Shown here piece by piece: positions 35,456 through 43,968 of a stretch of DNA of 64,000 nt (within the stretch, counting starts at the first letter, position 1; each line of letters begins with the position of its first letter). The DNA comes from Azospirillum sp. TSH100 (GTDB taxonomy: Bacteria > Pseudomonadota > Alphaproteobacteria > Azospirillales > Azospirillaceae): positions 1,135,001 to 1,199,000 of the forward strand of contig NZ_CP039634.1 of the NCBI RefSeq assembly GCF_004923295.1, in the 5' to 3' direction. Below the pieces are notes generated by a model. That model was not told where the DNA came from. It did not search any database and worked only from the letters and a program-made list of their open reading frames with translations. Both the position numbers and the translations under genes were made by a program.

Positions 35456-36211
35456 ATGCTGTCGACTCTTCCCCGCCTGATCGGCCACCGCGGCGCCAAG
35501 GAAAGCGCTCCGGAAAACACCCTCGCCTCGATCCGCGAAGCCGCCCGCCAGGGCGCCCGCTGGGTGGAGGTGGATGTCATGCTGACCCGCGACCAGCGGC
35601 CGGTGCTGATCCATGACGACACGCTGGACCGCACCACCACCGGCAGCGGCGCCGTCCCGCTGCTCGATCTGGCGCAGTTGCAGCAGCTCGACGCCGGGCG
35701 CTGGTTCGACGCCGCCTTCGTCGGCGAACGGGTGCCGACGCTGGAGGAGGCGGTGGCGCTGGTCCATGAGCTGGGCCTGGGCCTGAACCTGGAGATCAAG
35801 CCCTATCCGGGTCAGGAGGAGATCACCGCCGAGGTGGCGCTGACTGCCCTGCGCCCGCTGTGGCCGTCAGACCGGCCGCTGCTGCTCTCGAGCTTCGAGG
35901 TGCCCTGTCTGGAGGTGGCGCAGCGGCTGTGGCCTGAGATCCCGCGCGGTTACCTGCTGTGGGACCCGCCGGCCGACTGGGCGGCCATCGCCGACCGGAT
36001 CGGAGCGGCGACGCTGAACGTCCACCAGGACCGCCAGACGGCGGAGAGCGTTGCGGAATACCGCGCCACCGGCCGGCCGGTGCTGGCCTACACCGTCAAC
36101 GACGCGGAGCGCGCCCGGACGCTGTTCGGCTGGGGGGTATCGGCGGTCTTCACCGACGCTCCCGGCCGGCTGGGCGCCGAATTGGGGCCCGATGCCGGAG
36201 CGGGAGCCTGA
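35456..36211 (+). CDS. Glycerophosphodiester phosphodiesterase family protein
   Basis: 251 residues. The active-site motif LIGHRGAKESAPENTLASI is at the N-terminus, the metal-binding Glu/Asp pair is in WVEVDVMLTRDQRPVLIHDDTLDRTTTG, and NLEIKPYPG follows. It cleaves glycerophosphodiesters to glycerol-3-phosphate and alcohol. It has no signal peptide, so it is cytosolic. The ATG at 35456 is in the usual family position; a long upstream open frame is the shadow of the opposite-strand gene. Confidence 0.92.
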   Translation: MLSTLPRLIGHRGAKESAPENTLASIREAARQGARWVEVDVMLTRDQRPVLIHDDTLDRTTTGSGAVPLLDLAQLQQLDAGRWFDAAFVGERVPTLEEAVALVHELGLGLNLEIKPYPGQEEITAEVALTALRPLWPSDRPLLLSSFEVPCLEVAQRLWPEIPRGYLLWDPPADWAAIADRIGAATLNVHQDRQTAESVAEYRATGRPVLAYTVNDAERARTLFGWGVSAVFTDAPGRLGAELGPDAGAGA

Positions 36212-36348
36212 TGATCGGCCGGAAGACCGGTTGATGCGCTGACGCTTCCGTTCGCGACTGCGGCAATTCGTGAACGTTTTTTGCGCGAGGGGATGAATCC
36301 GCTCGTAGGGCGCGCCAATTCCTCATATATAGAACCGCATTGACGATC

Positions 36349-36386
36349 CCGCCGGAACCCATGTGGATTCCGGCGGAGCTTTTCGT
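36349..36386 (+). terminator. Hairpin with T-run upstream of the nitronate monooxygenase-like gene
   Basis: A 9-bp perfect stem CCGCCGGAA / TTCCGGCGG with a 10-base loop is followed by AGCTTTTCG. It may terminate the upstream glycerophosphodiesterase message or, if the next gene's promoter lies near the TATATA at about 36326, act as an attenuator in that leader. Which of the two is not decided by sequence. Confidence 0.55.
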
Positions 36387-36453
36387 CGTCTGGTTGTCCG
36401 CCGCTTTGGTCCGGCGTCCCAGGGGATGCCACGTTCGGTCTTTGGAGGGTTCG

Positions 36454-37851
36454 TTGAAGGCGTTGAAGCCGTTGCCGATGTCCGGCCGGGAGGTTTTGCC
36501 GCTCGTCGAGGGTGGCAAGGGTATTGCCGTGTCCAACGGCGAAAGCTCCGGCGCCTGGGCGGCGGCCGGCGGGATTGGCACCTTCTCGGGTGTCAACGCC
36601 GACAGCTATGATGAGAACGGCAATCTTCTGCCGCAGATCTACAAGGGCAAGACCCGGCGCGAGCGCCATGACGAGCTGATCGCCTTCGGCATCCAGGGCG
36701 GCATTGCCCAGGCGCGCATCGCGCACGAGGCGTCGAACGGCCAGGGCCGCATCCACATGAACGTCCTGTGGGAGATGGGTGGGGCCGAGCACATCCTGCA
36801 CGGCGTGCTGGAAGGCTCCCAGGGCCTGATCCACGGCGTCACCTGCGGCGCCGGCATGCCCTACAAGGTCGCCGAGATCGCCGTGAGCTACGGTGTCCAC
36901 TACTATCCGATCGTCTCGTCGGCCCGCGCCTTCCGAGCGCTGTGGCTTCGCGCCTACCACAAGTTCCGGGAGCATCTCGGCGGCGTGGTGTACGAGGATC
37001 CATGGCTGGCCGGCGGCCACAACGGCCTGTCCAACTCGGAAGACCCGCAGAAGCCGGAGGATCCGTTCCCCCGCGTGCTGGCCCTGCGCCAGATGATGAA
37101 CAGCTTCGGGCTGAACGACACCCCCATCGTGATGGCGGGCGGCGTCTGGTGGCTGTCGGAGTGGGAGGATTGGATCGACAACCCCGACCTCGGGCCTGTC
37201 GCCTTCCAGTTCGGCACCCGTCCGCTGCTGACCCAGGAGAGCCCGATCTCCATGGCGTGGAAGCGCAAGCTGGTGGCACTCCAGCCGGGCGACGTCTTCC
37301 TGAACCGCTTCTCCCCGACCGGCTTCTACTCCTCGGCGGTCAAGAACCCGTTCCTCCTCGACCTGATGGCCCGCTCGGAACGCCAGGTCGCCTATCTGTC
37401 CAAGCCGGTGGGCGAGCATTCGGCCGAATTCCCGGTCGGTCCGCGCGGCCGTCCGGTCTATGTGACCGAAAGCGACAAGCAGCGCGCCGAAGGATGGCTG
37501 TCCCAGGGCTTCACCACCGCGCTGAAGACCCCGGACAGCACGCTGGTCTTCGTCACGCCCGAGCAGTCCGAAAAGATCCTGCGTGATCAGGTCGATTGCA
37601 TGGGCTGCCTGTCGGCCTGCGGTTTCTCCAACTGGGCGCAGAACGAGGAAGGAACGACGGGCAAGCGTGCCGACCCCCGCTCCTTCTGCATCCAGAAGAC
37701 GCTCCAGGCGGTCAGCCACACCGACGACTGCGAACACCAACTGATGTTCGCAGGGCACAACGCCTACCGTTTCGCCAGCGATCCCTATTACAACGACGGC
37801 TTCATCCCCACGGTGAAGCAGTTGGTCGAACGGATCGCCACCGGTTACTGA
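36454..37851 (+). CDS. Nitronate monooxygenase-like flavoprotein with Cys-rich C-terminus
   Basis: 465 residues. The FMN-binding TIM barrel of the 2-nitropropane dioxygenase family is visible: NGESSGAWAAAGGIGTF near the start, FGIQGGIAQARIAHEA, then GVTCGAGMPYKVAEI, TPIVMAGGVWWLSEWEDW and LGPVAFQFGTRPLLT. Beyond the barrel, a ~65-residue tail has four cysteines (VDCMGCLSACGF, then FCIQ) plus DDCEHQ, which could bind a metal or iron-sulphur cluster. The start is TTG at 36454 because GGAGGG lies 5 bases before it; the ATG at 36478 has no ribosome site. The substrate is unknown. Confidence 0.82.
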   Translation: MKALKPLPMSGREVLPLVEGGKGIAVSNGESSGAWAAAGGIGTFSGVNADSYDENGNLLPQIYKGKTRRERHDELIAFGIQGGIAQARIAHEASNGQGRIHMNVLWEMGGAEHILHGVLEGSQGLIHGVTCGAGMPYKVAEIAVSYGVHYYPIVSSARAFRALWLRAYHKFREHLGGVVYEDPWLAGGHNGLSNSEDPQKPEDPFPRVLALRQMMNSFGLNDTPIVMAGGVWWLSEWEDWIDNPDLGPVAFQFGTRPLLTQESPISMAWKRKLVALQPGDVFLNRFSPTGFYSSAVKNPFLLDLMARSERQVAYLSKPVGEHSAEFPVGPRGRPVYVTESDKQRAEGWLSQGFTTALKTPDSTLVFVTPEQSEKILRDQVDCMGCLSACGFSNWAQNEEGTTGKRADPRSFCIQKTLQAVSHTDDCEHQLMFAGHNAYRFASDPYYNDGFIPTVKQLVERIATGY

Positions 37852-37870
37852 CCGGTCGCATCAGTGGACG

Positions 37871-37910
37871 GGCAAGGCCGCCGGCGGGAAACCTCCGGCG
37901 GCCTTTTGCC
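37871..37910 (+). terminator. Terminator after the nitronate monooxygenase-like gene
   Basis: GGCAAGGCCGCCGG pairs with CCGGCGGCCTTTTGCC around a short loop, with the T-run inside the descending arm. Confidence 0.85.
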
Positions 37911-38093
37911 TTTCTACGGCCTGGATGCCGTCCCGCTGACGCCCCTCACCGGCGCCTCCATTGACGTCGCTGCGACAATGGCTTGCCTGACCTTTCCGAA
38001 TGGTTTTACAGTTGAACGGACTGCGGCCTAGTGCCGCGGTTCTGTCGGACACCGCGTCCGATCCCGATGTCGACAGCACGGGGGGCCTCGCCC

Positions 38094-38519
38094 ATGATGA
38101 CAGCCGAACGCCCCTTCAAACGAGCCCTCGATCGGCTGAACAGCGCAGGACTGCGTCCGACCCGCCAACGGCTTGGCCTCGCCCGGATGCTGTTCGAAGG
38201 TTGCGACCGCCATGTCACGGCGGAACAACTGCATAGCGAGGCGCTGACCGCCGACCTGCCGGTATCGCTGGCGACCGTCTACAACACGCTGAACCAGTTC
38301 ACCGCCGCCGGGCTTATGCGCGAGGTGGTGGTGGAGGCGGGCAAGTCCTACTTCGACACCAACACCAGCGACCACCATCATTTCTTCGTCGAATCCACCG
38401 GCCGGCTGGAGGACATTCCCGCCGAGCTGCTGACGGTGCAGAACCTGCCGGCGGCCCCCGCCGGGACCCGCATCGCCCGCGTCGACGTGATCGTCCGTCT
38501 GATCGAGGACGAGGCCTGA
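38094..38519 (+). CDS. irr: Iron response regulator Irr (Fur family)
   Basis: 141 residues. Features typical of Irr rather than Fur: LRPTRQRLGLARMLF, LPVSLATVYNTLNQFTAAGL (recognition helix), and YFDTNTSDHHHFFVE with the HHH heme-sensing motif. Irr represses heme and other iron-rich pathways under iron limitation and is destabilised by heme. Two adjacent ATGs (38094 and 38097) compete for the start after a G-run at about 38081-38086. It is monocistronic after the terminator at 37.9 kb. Confidence 0.93.
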   Translation: MMTAERPFKRALDRLNSAGLRPTRQRLGLARMLFEGCDRHVTAEQLHSEALTADLPVSLATVYNTLNQFTAAGLMREVVVEAGKSYFDTNTSDHHHFFVESTGRLEDIPAELLTVQNLPAAPAGTRIARVDVIVRLIEDEA

Positions 38520-38556
38520 TCCCGTCGTGAGATCGTCTTGAGATCAGGACGCAGGG

Positions 38557-38799
38557 TCAGGGCTCGTCGGCTGGTGCGGCCTGTGTCGGTTCAGGAGCCA
38601 GGTCGACGAAGGGCCAGCGGATGAAGGCGAAGGCCCAGACCGCCAGCACGTTGAGGTAGGGGAACAGCAGCAGCAGGATCCACAACGGACTGCGTCCGGC
38701 TTTGGCCAGAACCCAGCCGCCGGCGATCAGCATGTACATCGTGACGATCGAGCCGATCAGCAGTTCCCAAAAGCCGAGATGGATCATGGTTTCGGTCAT
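38557..38799 (-). CDS. Small membrane protein (tandem paralogue B)
   Basis: 80 residues, two predicted membrane helices. The core AGRSPLWILLLLFPYLNVLAVWAFAFIRWP matches a pattern seen in many short proteobacterial membrane proteins of unknown function. GGAGGA precedes the ATG at 38799 by 5 bases. It is the second gene of an overlapping pair with the next entry, which has the same length and the same SPLW centre. Confidence 0.75.
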   Translation of the reverse strand: MTETMIHLGFWELLIGSIVTMYMLIAGGWVLAKAGRSPLWILLLLFPYLNVLAVWAFAFIRWPFVDLAPEPTQAAPADEP

Positions 38800-39038
38800 G
38801 CCGTCCTCCGTGCCTTGACCTTGCGCGGCTGGCGGGCCGGCAGAACCGGCCAGCGGCTGTGCGCCATCACGCCGATGGGCACCACATGCCCGAGCGGCAC
38901 CAACGAGAACAAGGCCCACAGTGGCGAGAAACCGGCCCGGCGCAGGATGCGCGACAACGGCCAGACGATGGCGACCTGGAACAGCATCAGCCCGAGAATC
39001 GGCCCCTGGGACAGGCCATCGATGAAATCCTGCAGCAT
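38796..39038 (-). CDS. Small membrane protein (tandem paralogue A)
   Basis: 80 residues, two predicted membrane helices: LGLMLFQVAIVWPLSRILRR and AGFSPLWALFSLVPLGHVV, followed by a basic tail (ARQPRKVKARR) that should face the cytoplasm. Its stop overlaps the start of paralogue B by four bases (ATGA), so the two are translationally coupled and probably form a heteromeric membrane complex. No function is known. The 248 bp upstream to the divergent kinase gene has no other gene. Confidence 0.75.
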   Translation of the reverse strand: MLQDFIDGLSQGPILGLMLFQVAIVWPLSRILRRAGFSPLWALFSLVPLGHVVPIGVMAHSRWPVLPARQPRKVKARRTA

Positions 39039-39286
39039 GCCGGCCGGAACCCCCCTTCACATCGTCGCCGGGCAGAGAAGCGTGGGCGGGTGGCTTTGTC
39101 GAGCCAAACTTTTCCTCCCAATTTCCCTTCCGGTTTTCTCCACGCCCTATACGGGGGTGCTGCATTACCGATCCCGTGCGGATCAGGGGTAAGCGAACGT
39201 GAAAATGCCTGCCCCGGCATGCTACAGTTCGCCGCGTCCGGCCATGCCGGCTTGACGCCTTTCCAGAATCAAGACGCGGCGGACCA

Positions 39287-41413
39287 TTGCCTTTGACGGA
39301 TCTCTCCGAACCGGACGGCGGCGCACGCGGGAGATGGTGGCGCCTATCACCGCTGCCGCCGGTCGTCGCGCTGCGCGTCGGCTTGCTTGTGACCGTGATC
39401 GCCGGCTTCTGGCTGGTCGCCTACGCCGATCTTGAGCGGGCGCGCGACCGGGCGATCCAGGATGGTCTGCGTCAGACCGCCAACCTCTCGACCCTACTGG
39501 AGGAGGACGCCCGTCGCGTCATGGTCGTGGCGGACCATGCCCTTCGGGCGACGGCTGCCGAGGGTACGATTCCCGCCTATCTGGTGGGGGACACGGCAGG
39601 GATACCGGGAGCTACCGCCGGTCACGGGCCGGCTCTACGGAATCTGCTGATCGTCGAGCGGGATGGCCGGGTGCGGCAGGCTGCCGGTCTGAACAAACCC
39701 GCCGATATCGGCGGCTCCCCGTTGGCTGACGCGTTGACGGGCGAATCGCGCACTTTTGTAGGGCCTTATCGCGAGGCGGACGGCGGCTGGCGGGCCGCGA
39801 TGATCCGTCCGCTGGCCAACGGCAGCGCCATGGCGGTGGCGGTGCTCGATCTCGACCGCTTCGCCCGGCTTTATGCGACCCAGGACATCGGTCCGCGCAG
39901 CATCATTCTGTTTTACGGTGAGAATGGTGTGGTCCTGTCCCATTCGCGCAATGGAATGCTTATTCTCGACGAGAATCGTGCTCTCTTCGCCTCCGTCCTG
40001 CCGCGTCTGTCCGCCGGGGAGTCCGTGCGGACGCTGTCCGGTCTCGATCCGACCGAAGGGCGCGAGCGGATCGGCACGGTCCGCCGGGTGGCGGGCCAGC
40101 CCCTCTACGTCTATATCCGCATCCGGACCGAAGACGTGCTGGCCGGCTGGTACGACGACCGCTGGAAACGCATTCTGGAAACCGCCGCGGTGTCGGTGGT
40201 GGTGCTTCTGCTGGCCCTGCTGGCGTTCCGGCAGCTTGGCAGGCTGGAGACGACGACGCAGGCTCTGCGCGCCAGCGAACGGCGCTCGCAGGCACTGTTC
40301 GACAGCAGCTTCCAGATCATGGGGCTGCTGTCGCCTGACGGACGCGTGCTGGCTCTGAACCGGCCGGCCTGCGCCCTGGCTGGCCTGCCGGCCGATGCGC
40401 TGGTCGGACACCGCGCCTGGGAGTTCCGCGGCTGGGCCCGCACCGCTGAACTGGCGGCAGCCTTCCGCCAGTCCATCGAGAAGGCGGCGTCGGGACGCTT
40501 CGTCCGTTATGAGACCGACGTGGTCGCCGACGGCGTCACCCGTGTGATGGACGTGACCATCAAGCCGGTCTACGACGACAAGGGCATCGTCACGGTGCTG
40601 GTGGTCGAGGCGCGCGATATCACCGAGCGGGTCGAGGCGGCCGAACGGCTCGCCGCGGCACTCGATCAGGCGGAGGCCGCCAACCGGGCCAAGAGCGCCT
40701 TCCTGGCGACCATGAGCCACGAGCTGCGCACGCCGTTGAACGCCATCATCGGCTTTTCCGACATCATGCTGCATGAGCTGTTTGGTCCGCTCGGCAGTCC
40801 GCGCTACCGCGATTACGCGCGCCATGTGCAGAACAGCGGACGCCACCTGCTCGACCTCATCAACGATGTGCTGGACATGTCGAAGCTGGAGGCCGGGCGC
40901 TACACGCTGGACGAAAGCTGGCTGGAGCCGGCCGACGCCATCGAGACCTGCCGGGCGTTGGCCGCGGTGCCGGCCGATGCCGGTGGGGTGGCGTTGGCGA
41001 TCGAATGCCCCGCCGACCTGCCCAAGCTGCTGGCCGATGAGCGCGCCCTGCGTCAGGTGTTGCTGAACCTGCTGTCGAACGCGGTCAAATTCACCCCGCG
41101 CGGCGGCCATGTGACGGTGAGTGCCGTGCAGGAGGTCGATGGCGGAATCGCCATCACCGTGCGTGACACCGGCATCGGCATCCCCGCCGATGCGCTGGCC
41201 CGTATCCTGGAGCCGTTCCAGCAGGCCGACAGCAGCATTCCCGGACGTTTCGGAGGTACCGGGCTTGGCCTGTCGATCTGCCGCGACCTGATTGGCCTGC
41301 ATGGCGGCACCCTGTCCATCGACAGCGAGCCGGACCGTGGAACCGCCGTCACCATCCGCTTCCCCGCTTGCCGTACCGGCCGGCCGGTTGCGGCGGACGG
41401 GGTGCCGGCGTAA
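39287..41413 (+). CDS. Membrane-bound PAS sensor histidine kinase
   Basis: 708 residues. One membrane helix (about 28-47), a large periplasmic dCache-like sensor (about 50-295), a second helix (about 300-317), a PAS domain (about 335-455), then the kinase: H-box SHELRTPLNAIIGFSD, N-box LLNLLSNAVKF, G-boxes DTGIGIP and GGTGLGLSICRDLIG. No partner response regulator is adjacent, so the output is unknown. The start is tentatively the TTG at 39287, which has a poor ribosome site; another TTG at 39293 is possible. Confidence 0.9.
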   Translation: MPLTDLSEPDGGARGRWWRLSPLPPVVALRVGLLVTVIAGFWLVAYADLERARDRAIQDGLRQTANLSTLLEEDARRVMVVADHALRATAAEGTIPAYLVGDTAGIPGATAGHGPALRNLLIVERDGRVRQAAGLNKPADIGGSPLADALTGESRTFVGPYREADGGWRAAMIRPLANGSAMAVAVLDLDRFARLYATQDIGPRSIILFYGENGVVLSHSRNGMLILDENRALFASVLPRLSAGESVRTLSGLDPTEGRERIGTVRRVAGQPLYVYIRIRTEDVLAGWYDDRWKRILETAAVSVVVLLLALLAFRQLGRLETTTQALRASERRSQALFDSSFQIMGLLSPDGRVLALNRPACALAGLPADALVGHRAWEFRGWARTAELAAAFRQSIEKAASGRFVRYETDVVADGVTRVMDVTIKPVYDDKGIVTVLVVEARDITERVEAAERLAAALDQAEAANRAKSAFLATMSHELRTPLNAIIGFSDIMLHELFGPLGSPRYRDYARHVQNSGRHLLDLINDVLDMSKLEAGRYTLDESWLEPADAIETCRALAAVPADAGGVALAIECPADLPKLLADERALRQVLLNLLSNAVKFTPRGGHVTVSAVQEVDGGIAITVRDTGIGIPADALARILEPFQQADSSIPGRFGGTGLGLSICRDLIGLHGGTLSIDSEPDRGTAVTIRFPACRTGRPVAADGVPA

Positions 41414-41450
41414 GCCTGTCGGCGGTGAATCTGAGCGAAAGGCGTACGAG

Positions 41451-41672
41451 ATGATCGGGAATGACGGGAAGCCGGTGTCCAAGGAGGCGCTGCGCCAGCA
41501 CATCGCCATCTACAATGGCCAGTCGCGCGGCTCCAAGGAATTCGCGGCGATTCCGCGCGCGCTGGTCACCATCCTGGATGGGCTGAAGCCGGGCAGGACC
41601 GGCTACGTCAAATGCCTGGACGGGCAGGTGCAGCTGTCGCGCCGCAAGGACAACAGCGTCTCGGCCGGCTGA
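41451..41672 (+). CDS. Small basic protein of unknown function
   Basis: 73 residues with a well-spaced AAAGG about 8 bases before its ATG. It looks like a compact folded protein (ALRQHIAIYNGQSRGSKEFA, then GRTGYVKCLDGQVQLSRRK). No family was recognised. It begins 37 bases after the PAS kinase gene and is probably on the same transcript, ending in the shared bidirectional terminator. Confidence 0.65.
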   Translation: MIGNDGKPVSKEALRQHIAIYNGQSRGSKEFAAIPRALVTILDGLKPGRTGYVKCLDGQVQLSRRKDNSVSAG

Positions 41673-41678
41673 CAAAAG

Positions 41679-41715
41679 GAAAGCGCCCCTCCCCGGCGTG
41701 GGGAGGGGCGCTTTC
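41679..41715. terminator. Bidirectional terminator between the small gene and actP
   Basis: A 16-bp perfect stem GAAAGCGCCCCTCCCC / GGGGAGGGGCGCTTTC around a 5-base loop, between converging genes. Confidence 0.88.
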
Positions 41716-41733
41716 GGCCGGACCGTCAGGCGA

Positions 41734-43416
41734 TCAGTGCTTGGCGGCAGCGGCGGCACCGATGCCGGTCTGGGAGCGGACGAACTGGTCCTCGAACGCC
41801 TCGCGCTCGGCACGGGCGGACGCGCTGCTGTCCAGCTTCGACACGATGATGGTGACGATGAAGGCCAGCGTCATCGAGAACAGGGCCGGCTGCTCATAGG
41901 GGAAGATGGGCGCCGGGTTGTTCAGCACCACGACCCACACGGCGTTCGACAGGATCACCAGCGTGACTGCGGAGACCAGGCCGGCGATGCCGCCCGCCAG
42001 CGCGCCGCGGGTGGTCAGGCCCTTCCAGTACATCGACAGGATCAGCACAGGGAAGTTCACCGACGCCGCGACGCCGAAGGTCAGGCCGACCAGGAAGGCG
42101 ACGTTCTGCTTCTCGAAGGCGATGCCCAGCACGACAGCCAGCACGCCCAGCACCAGCGAGGCGATCTTGGACACGCGCATCTCCTCGCGCTCCGTCGCCT
42201 CGCCCTTGCGGATGACGCGGGCGTAGAGGTCGTGGGCGATGGCGGAGGCACCGGCGAGTGCCAGGCCCGACACCACCGCCAGGATGGTGGCGAAGGCGAC
42301 CGCCGACAGGAAGCCCAGGAACAGGTCGCCGCCCAGCGCCTTGGCCAGATGCATCACCGGCATGTTGCCGCCGCCGATCAGCTTGCCGCCGACCTTGCCG
42401 CCCTCGAAGAACTGCGGATCGGTGCCGACGATGGTAATCGCCGCCATGCCCAGCACACAGACGATCAGGAAGAAGAAGCCGATGAAGCCCGAGGCATAGA
42501 AGACCGACTTGCGGGCCTCGCGCGCGTTGGGGACGGTGAAGAAGCGCATCATGATGTGCGGCAGGGCGGCGGTGCCGAACAGCAGGCCCAGCGACAGCGA
42601 CACCGCCGACACCGGATCGGCCAGCAGCGTGCCCGGACCCATGATCTTCACGCCGTCCTTGTGCGAGGCGATGGCGCTCTTGGCAATGGCCTCCAGGCTG
42701 AAGCCGAAGCGCGACAGCGCCAGGAAGGCCAGCAGCACGCCGCCGCCGAGCAGCAGCACCGCCTTGATGATCTGCACCCAGGTGGTGGCGATCATGCCGC
42801 CGAAGGTGACGTAGACCACCATCAGCACGCCAACCACGATCACCGCGACGTTGTAGTCCAGCCCGAACAGCAGCTTGATCAGCTGGCCGGCGCCGACCAT
42901 CTGGACGATCAGGTAGAAGCACACCACCGTCAGCGAGCCGATGGCGGCAAAGGTGCGGATCTTGCCCTGGTCGAGCCGGTACGACGCGATGTCGGCGAAG
43001 GTGAAGTGGCCGAGGTTGCGCAGCCGCTCGGCCAGCAGGAACAGGATGATCGGCCAGCCGACGAAGAAGCTGATGGTGTAGACGAAGCCGTCATAGCCCT
43101 TGGCGAACACCAGGCTCGACAGCCCCAGCAGAGTCGCGGCCGACATGTAGTCGCCGGCGATCGCCAGACCGTTCTGGAAACCGGTGATGCCGCCGCCGGC
43201 GGTGTAGAAGTCCGACGTGGAGCGGGTGCGGCTGGCCGCCCAGTAGGTGATGCCCAGCGTCATCAGCACGAAGGCGATGAACATGCCGATGGCCGACAGG
43301 TTGACCGGCTGCTTTTCCAACTGCCCGACATCGCCGGCGGCGAGCGCCGGCATGGTGGACAGGGTGGCGAACAGGATGGCGGCGCTGGCCGAGAGGAGGA
43401 TCCGGTGGGCGGTCAT
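41734..43416 (-). CDS. actP: Cation/acetate symporter ActP
   Basis: 560 residues. A sodium:solute symporter (SLC5 fold) with an N-terminal signal-like helix (STMPALAAG) and about 13 membrane segments. Typical ActP motifs are [37 protein letters not shown] and [13 protein letters not shown]. It imports acetate and related short monocarboxylates across the inner membrane. It overlaps yjcH by four bases, the standard ActP arrangement, and is divergent from a Cache-type sensor kinase that may control it. Confidence 0.95.
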   Translation of the reverse strand: MTAHRILLSASAAILFATLSTMPALAAGDVGQLEKQPVNLSAIGMFIAFVLMTLGITYWAASRTRSTSDFYTAGGGITGFQNGLAIAGDYMSAATLLGLSSLVFAKGYDGFVYTISFFVGWPIILFLLAERLRNLGHFTFADIASYRLDQGKIRTFAAIGSLTVVCFYLIVQMVGAGQLIKLLFGLDYNVAVIVVGVLMVVYVTFGGMIATTWVQIIKAVLLLGGGVLLAFLALSRFGFSLEAIAKSAIASHKDGVKIMGPGTLLADPVSAVSLSLGLLFGTAALPHIMMRFFTVPNAREARKSVFYASGFIGFFFLIVCVLGMAAITIVGTDPQFFEGGKVGGKLIGGGNMPVMHLAKALGGDLFLGFLSAVAFATILAVVSGLALAGASAIAHDLYARVIRKGEATEREEMRVSKIASLVLGVLAVVLGIAFEKQNVAFLVGLTFGVAASVNFPVLILSMYWKGLTTRGALAGGIAGLVSAVTLVILSNAVWVVVLNNPAPIFPYEQPALFSMTLAFIVTIIVSKLDSSASARAEREAFEDQFVRSQTGIGAAAAAKH

Positions 43417-43736
43417 TGCAGCGTCTCCCGCGTGATCTCGTCGGTCAGGTCCTGGAAGCGGCCATTGGCGAAATGGGAATAGACGCCGGTCAGCAGCCAG
43501 GACAGGATGATGATCGCCGCTCCGATCGGGAAGCCGACGCTCAGCGACGACTCGTCGGACATCGGCTTGTGCAGAATGTCCGGTGCGAAGGCGACCACCA
43601 TCATGAAGGTGTAGTAGCCGACCAGCACGACGGCCGACAGGACCAGGGCCAGCCGGCTGCGCTGGCGCACCAGCTCGTGGAATTTGGGGTTCCGGCGAAC
43701 CCTCTCATAGACGGGATTGTTGGCGGGGGAGTGCAT
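43413..43736 (-). CDS. yjcH: DUF485 inner-membrane protein YjcH
   Basis: 107 residues with two membrane helices: [19 protein letters not shown] and [20 protein letters not shown]. It matches DUF485, the small partner of ActP-type symporters, and is the first gene of the yjcH-actP operon with an ATGA overlap. It is thought to assist the symporter; its exact role is unknown. Confidence 0.93.
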   Translation of the reverse strand: MHSPANNPVYERVRRNPKFHELVRQRSRLALVLSAVVLVGYYTFMMVVAFAPDILHKPMSDESSLSVGFPIGAAIIILSWLLTGVYSHFANGRFQDLTDEITRETLQ

Positions 43737-43831
43737 GTTTCCTCCAGACGCTGGACGTCCTTGTGGTGCCCTGACCCAAACGAATGGGATTGGGCTTATG
43801 TCCTTCCGGCTAACAAAACACTGTTTCGCAA

Positions 43832-43869
43832 ATTTCCCGGAAATATGACGAATTGTTTCAGTGCAATTC
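43832..43869. promoter_or_regulatory. Two inverted repeats in the actP / sensor kinase divergent region
   Basis: ATTTCCCGGAAAT (43832-43844) is a perfect 6-1-6 palindrome, and GAATTG-N8-CAATTC (43850-43869) is a perfect 6-bp inverted repeat, only 5 bases apart. They sit in the middle of the 232-bp region between yjcH and the divergent kinase gene, where a shared operator is expected. The binding protein is unknown; the OmpR regulator at 46.8 kb is one candidate. Confidence 0.5.
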
Positions 43870-43968
43870 AGGTAACAATCTCATCGATTCGCGTTGAGCC
43901 GCAGCGGCGAAGCTGGAATGATGAACGCACATCCCTGATCCCCGCATCCTGCCGCCCCTGCCCGGAAA

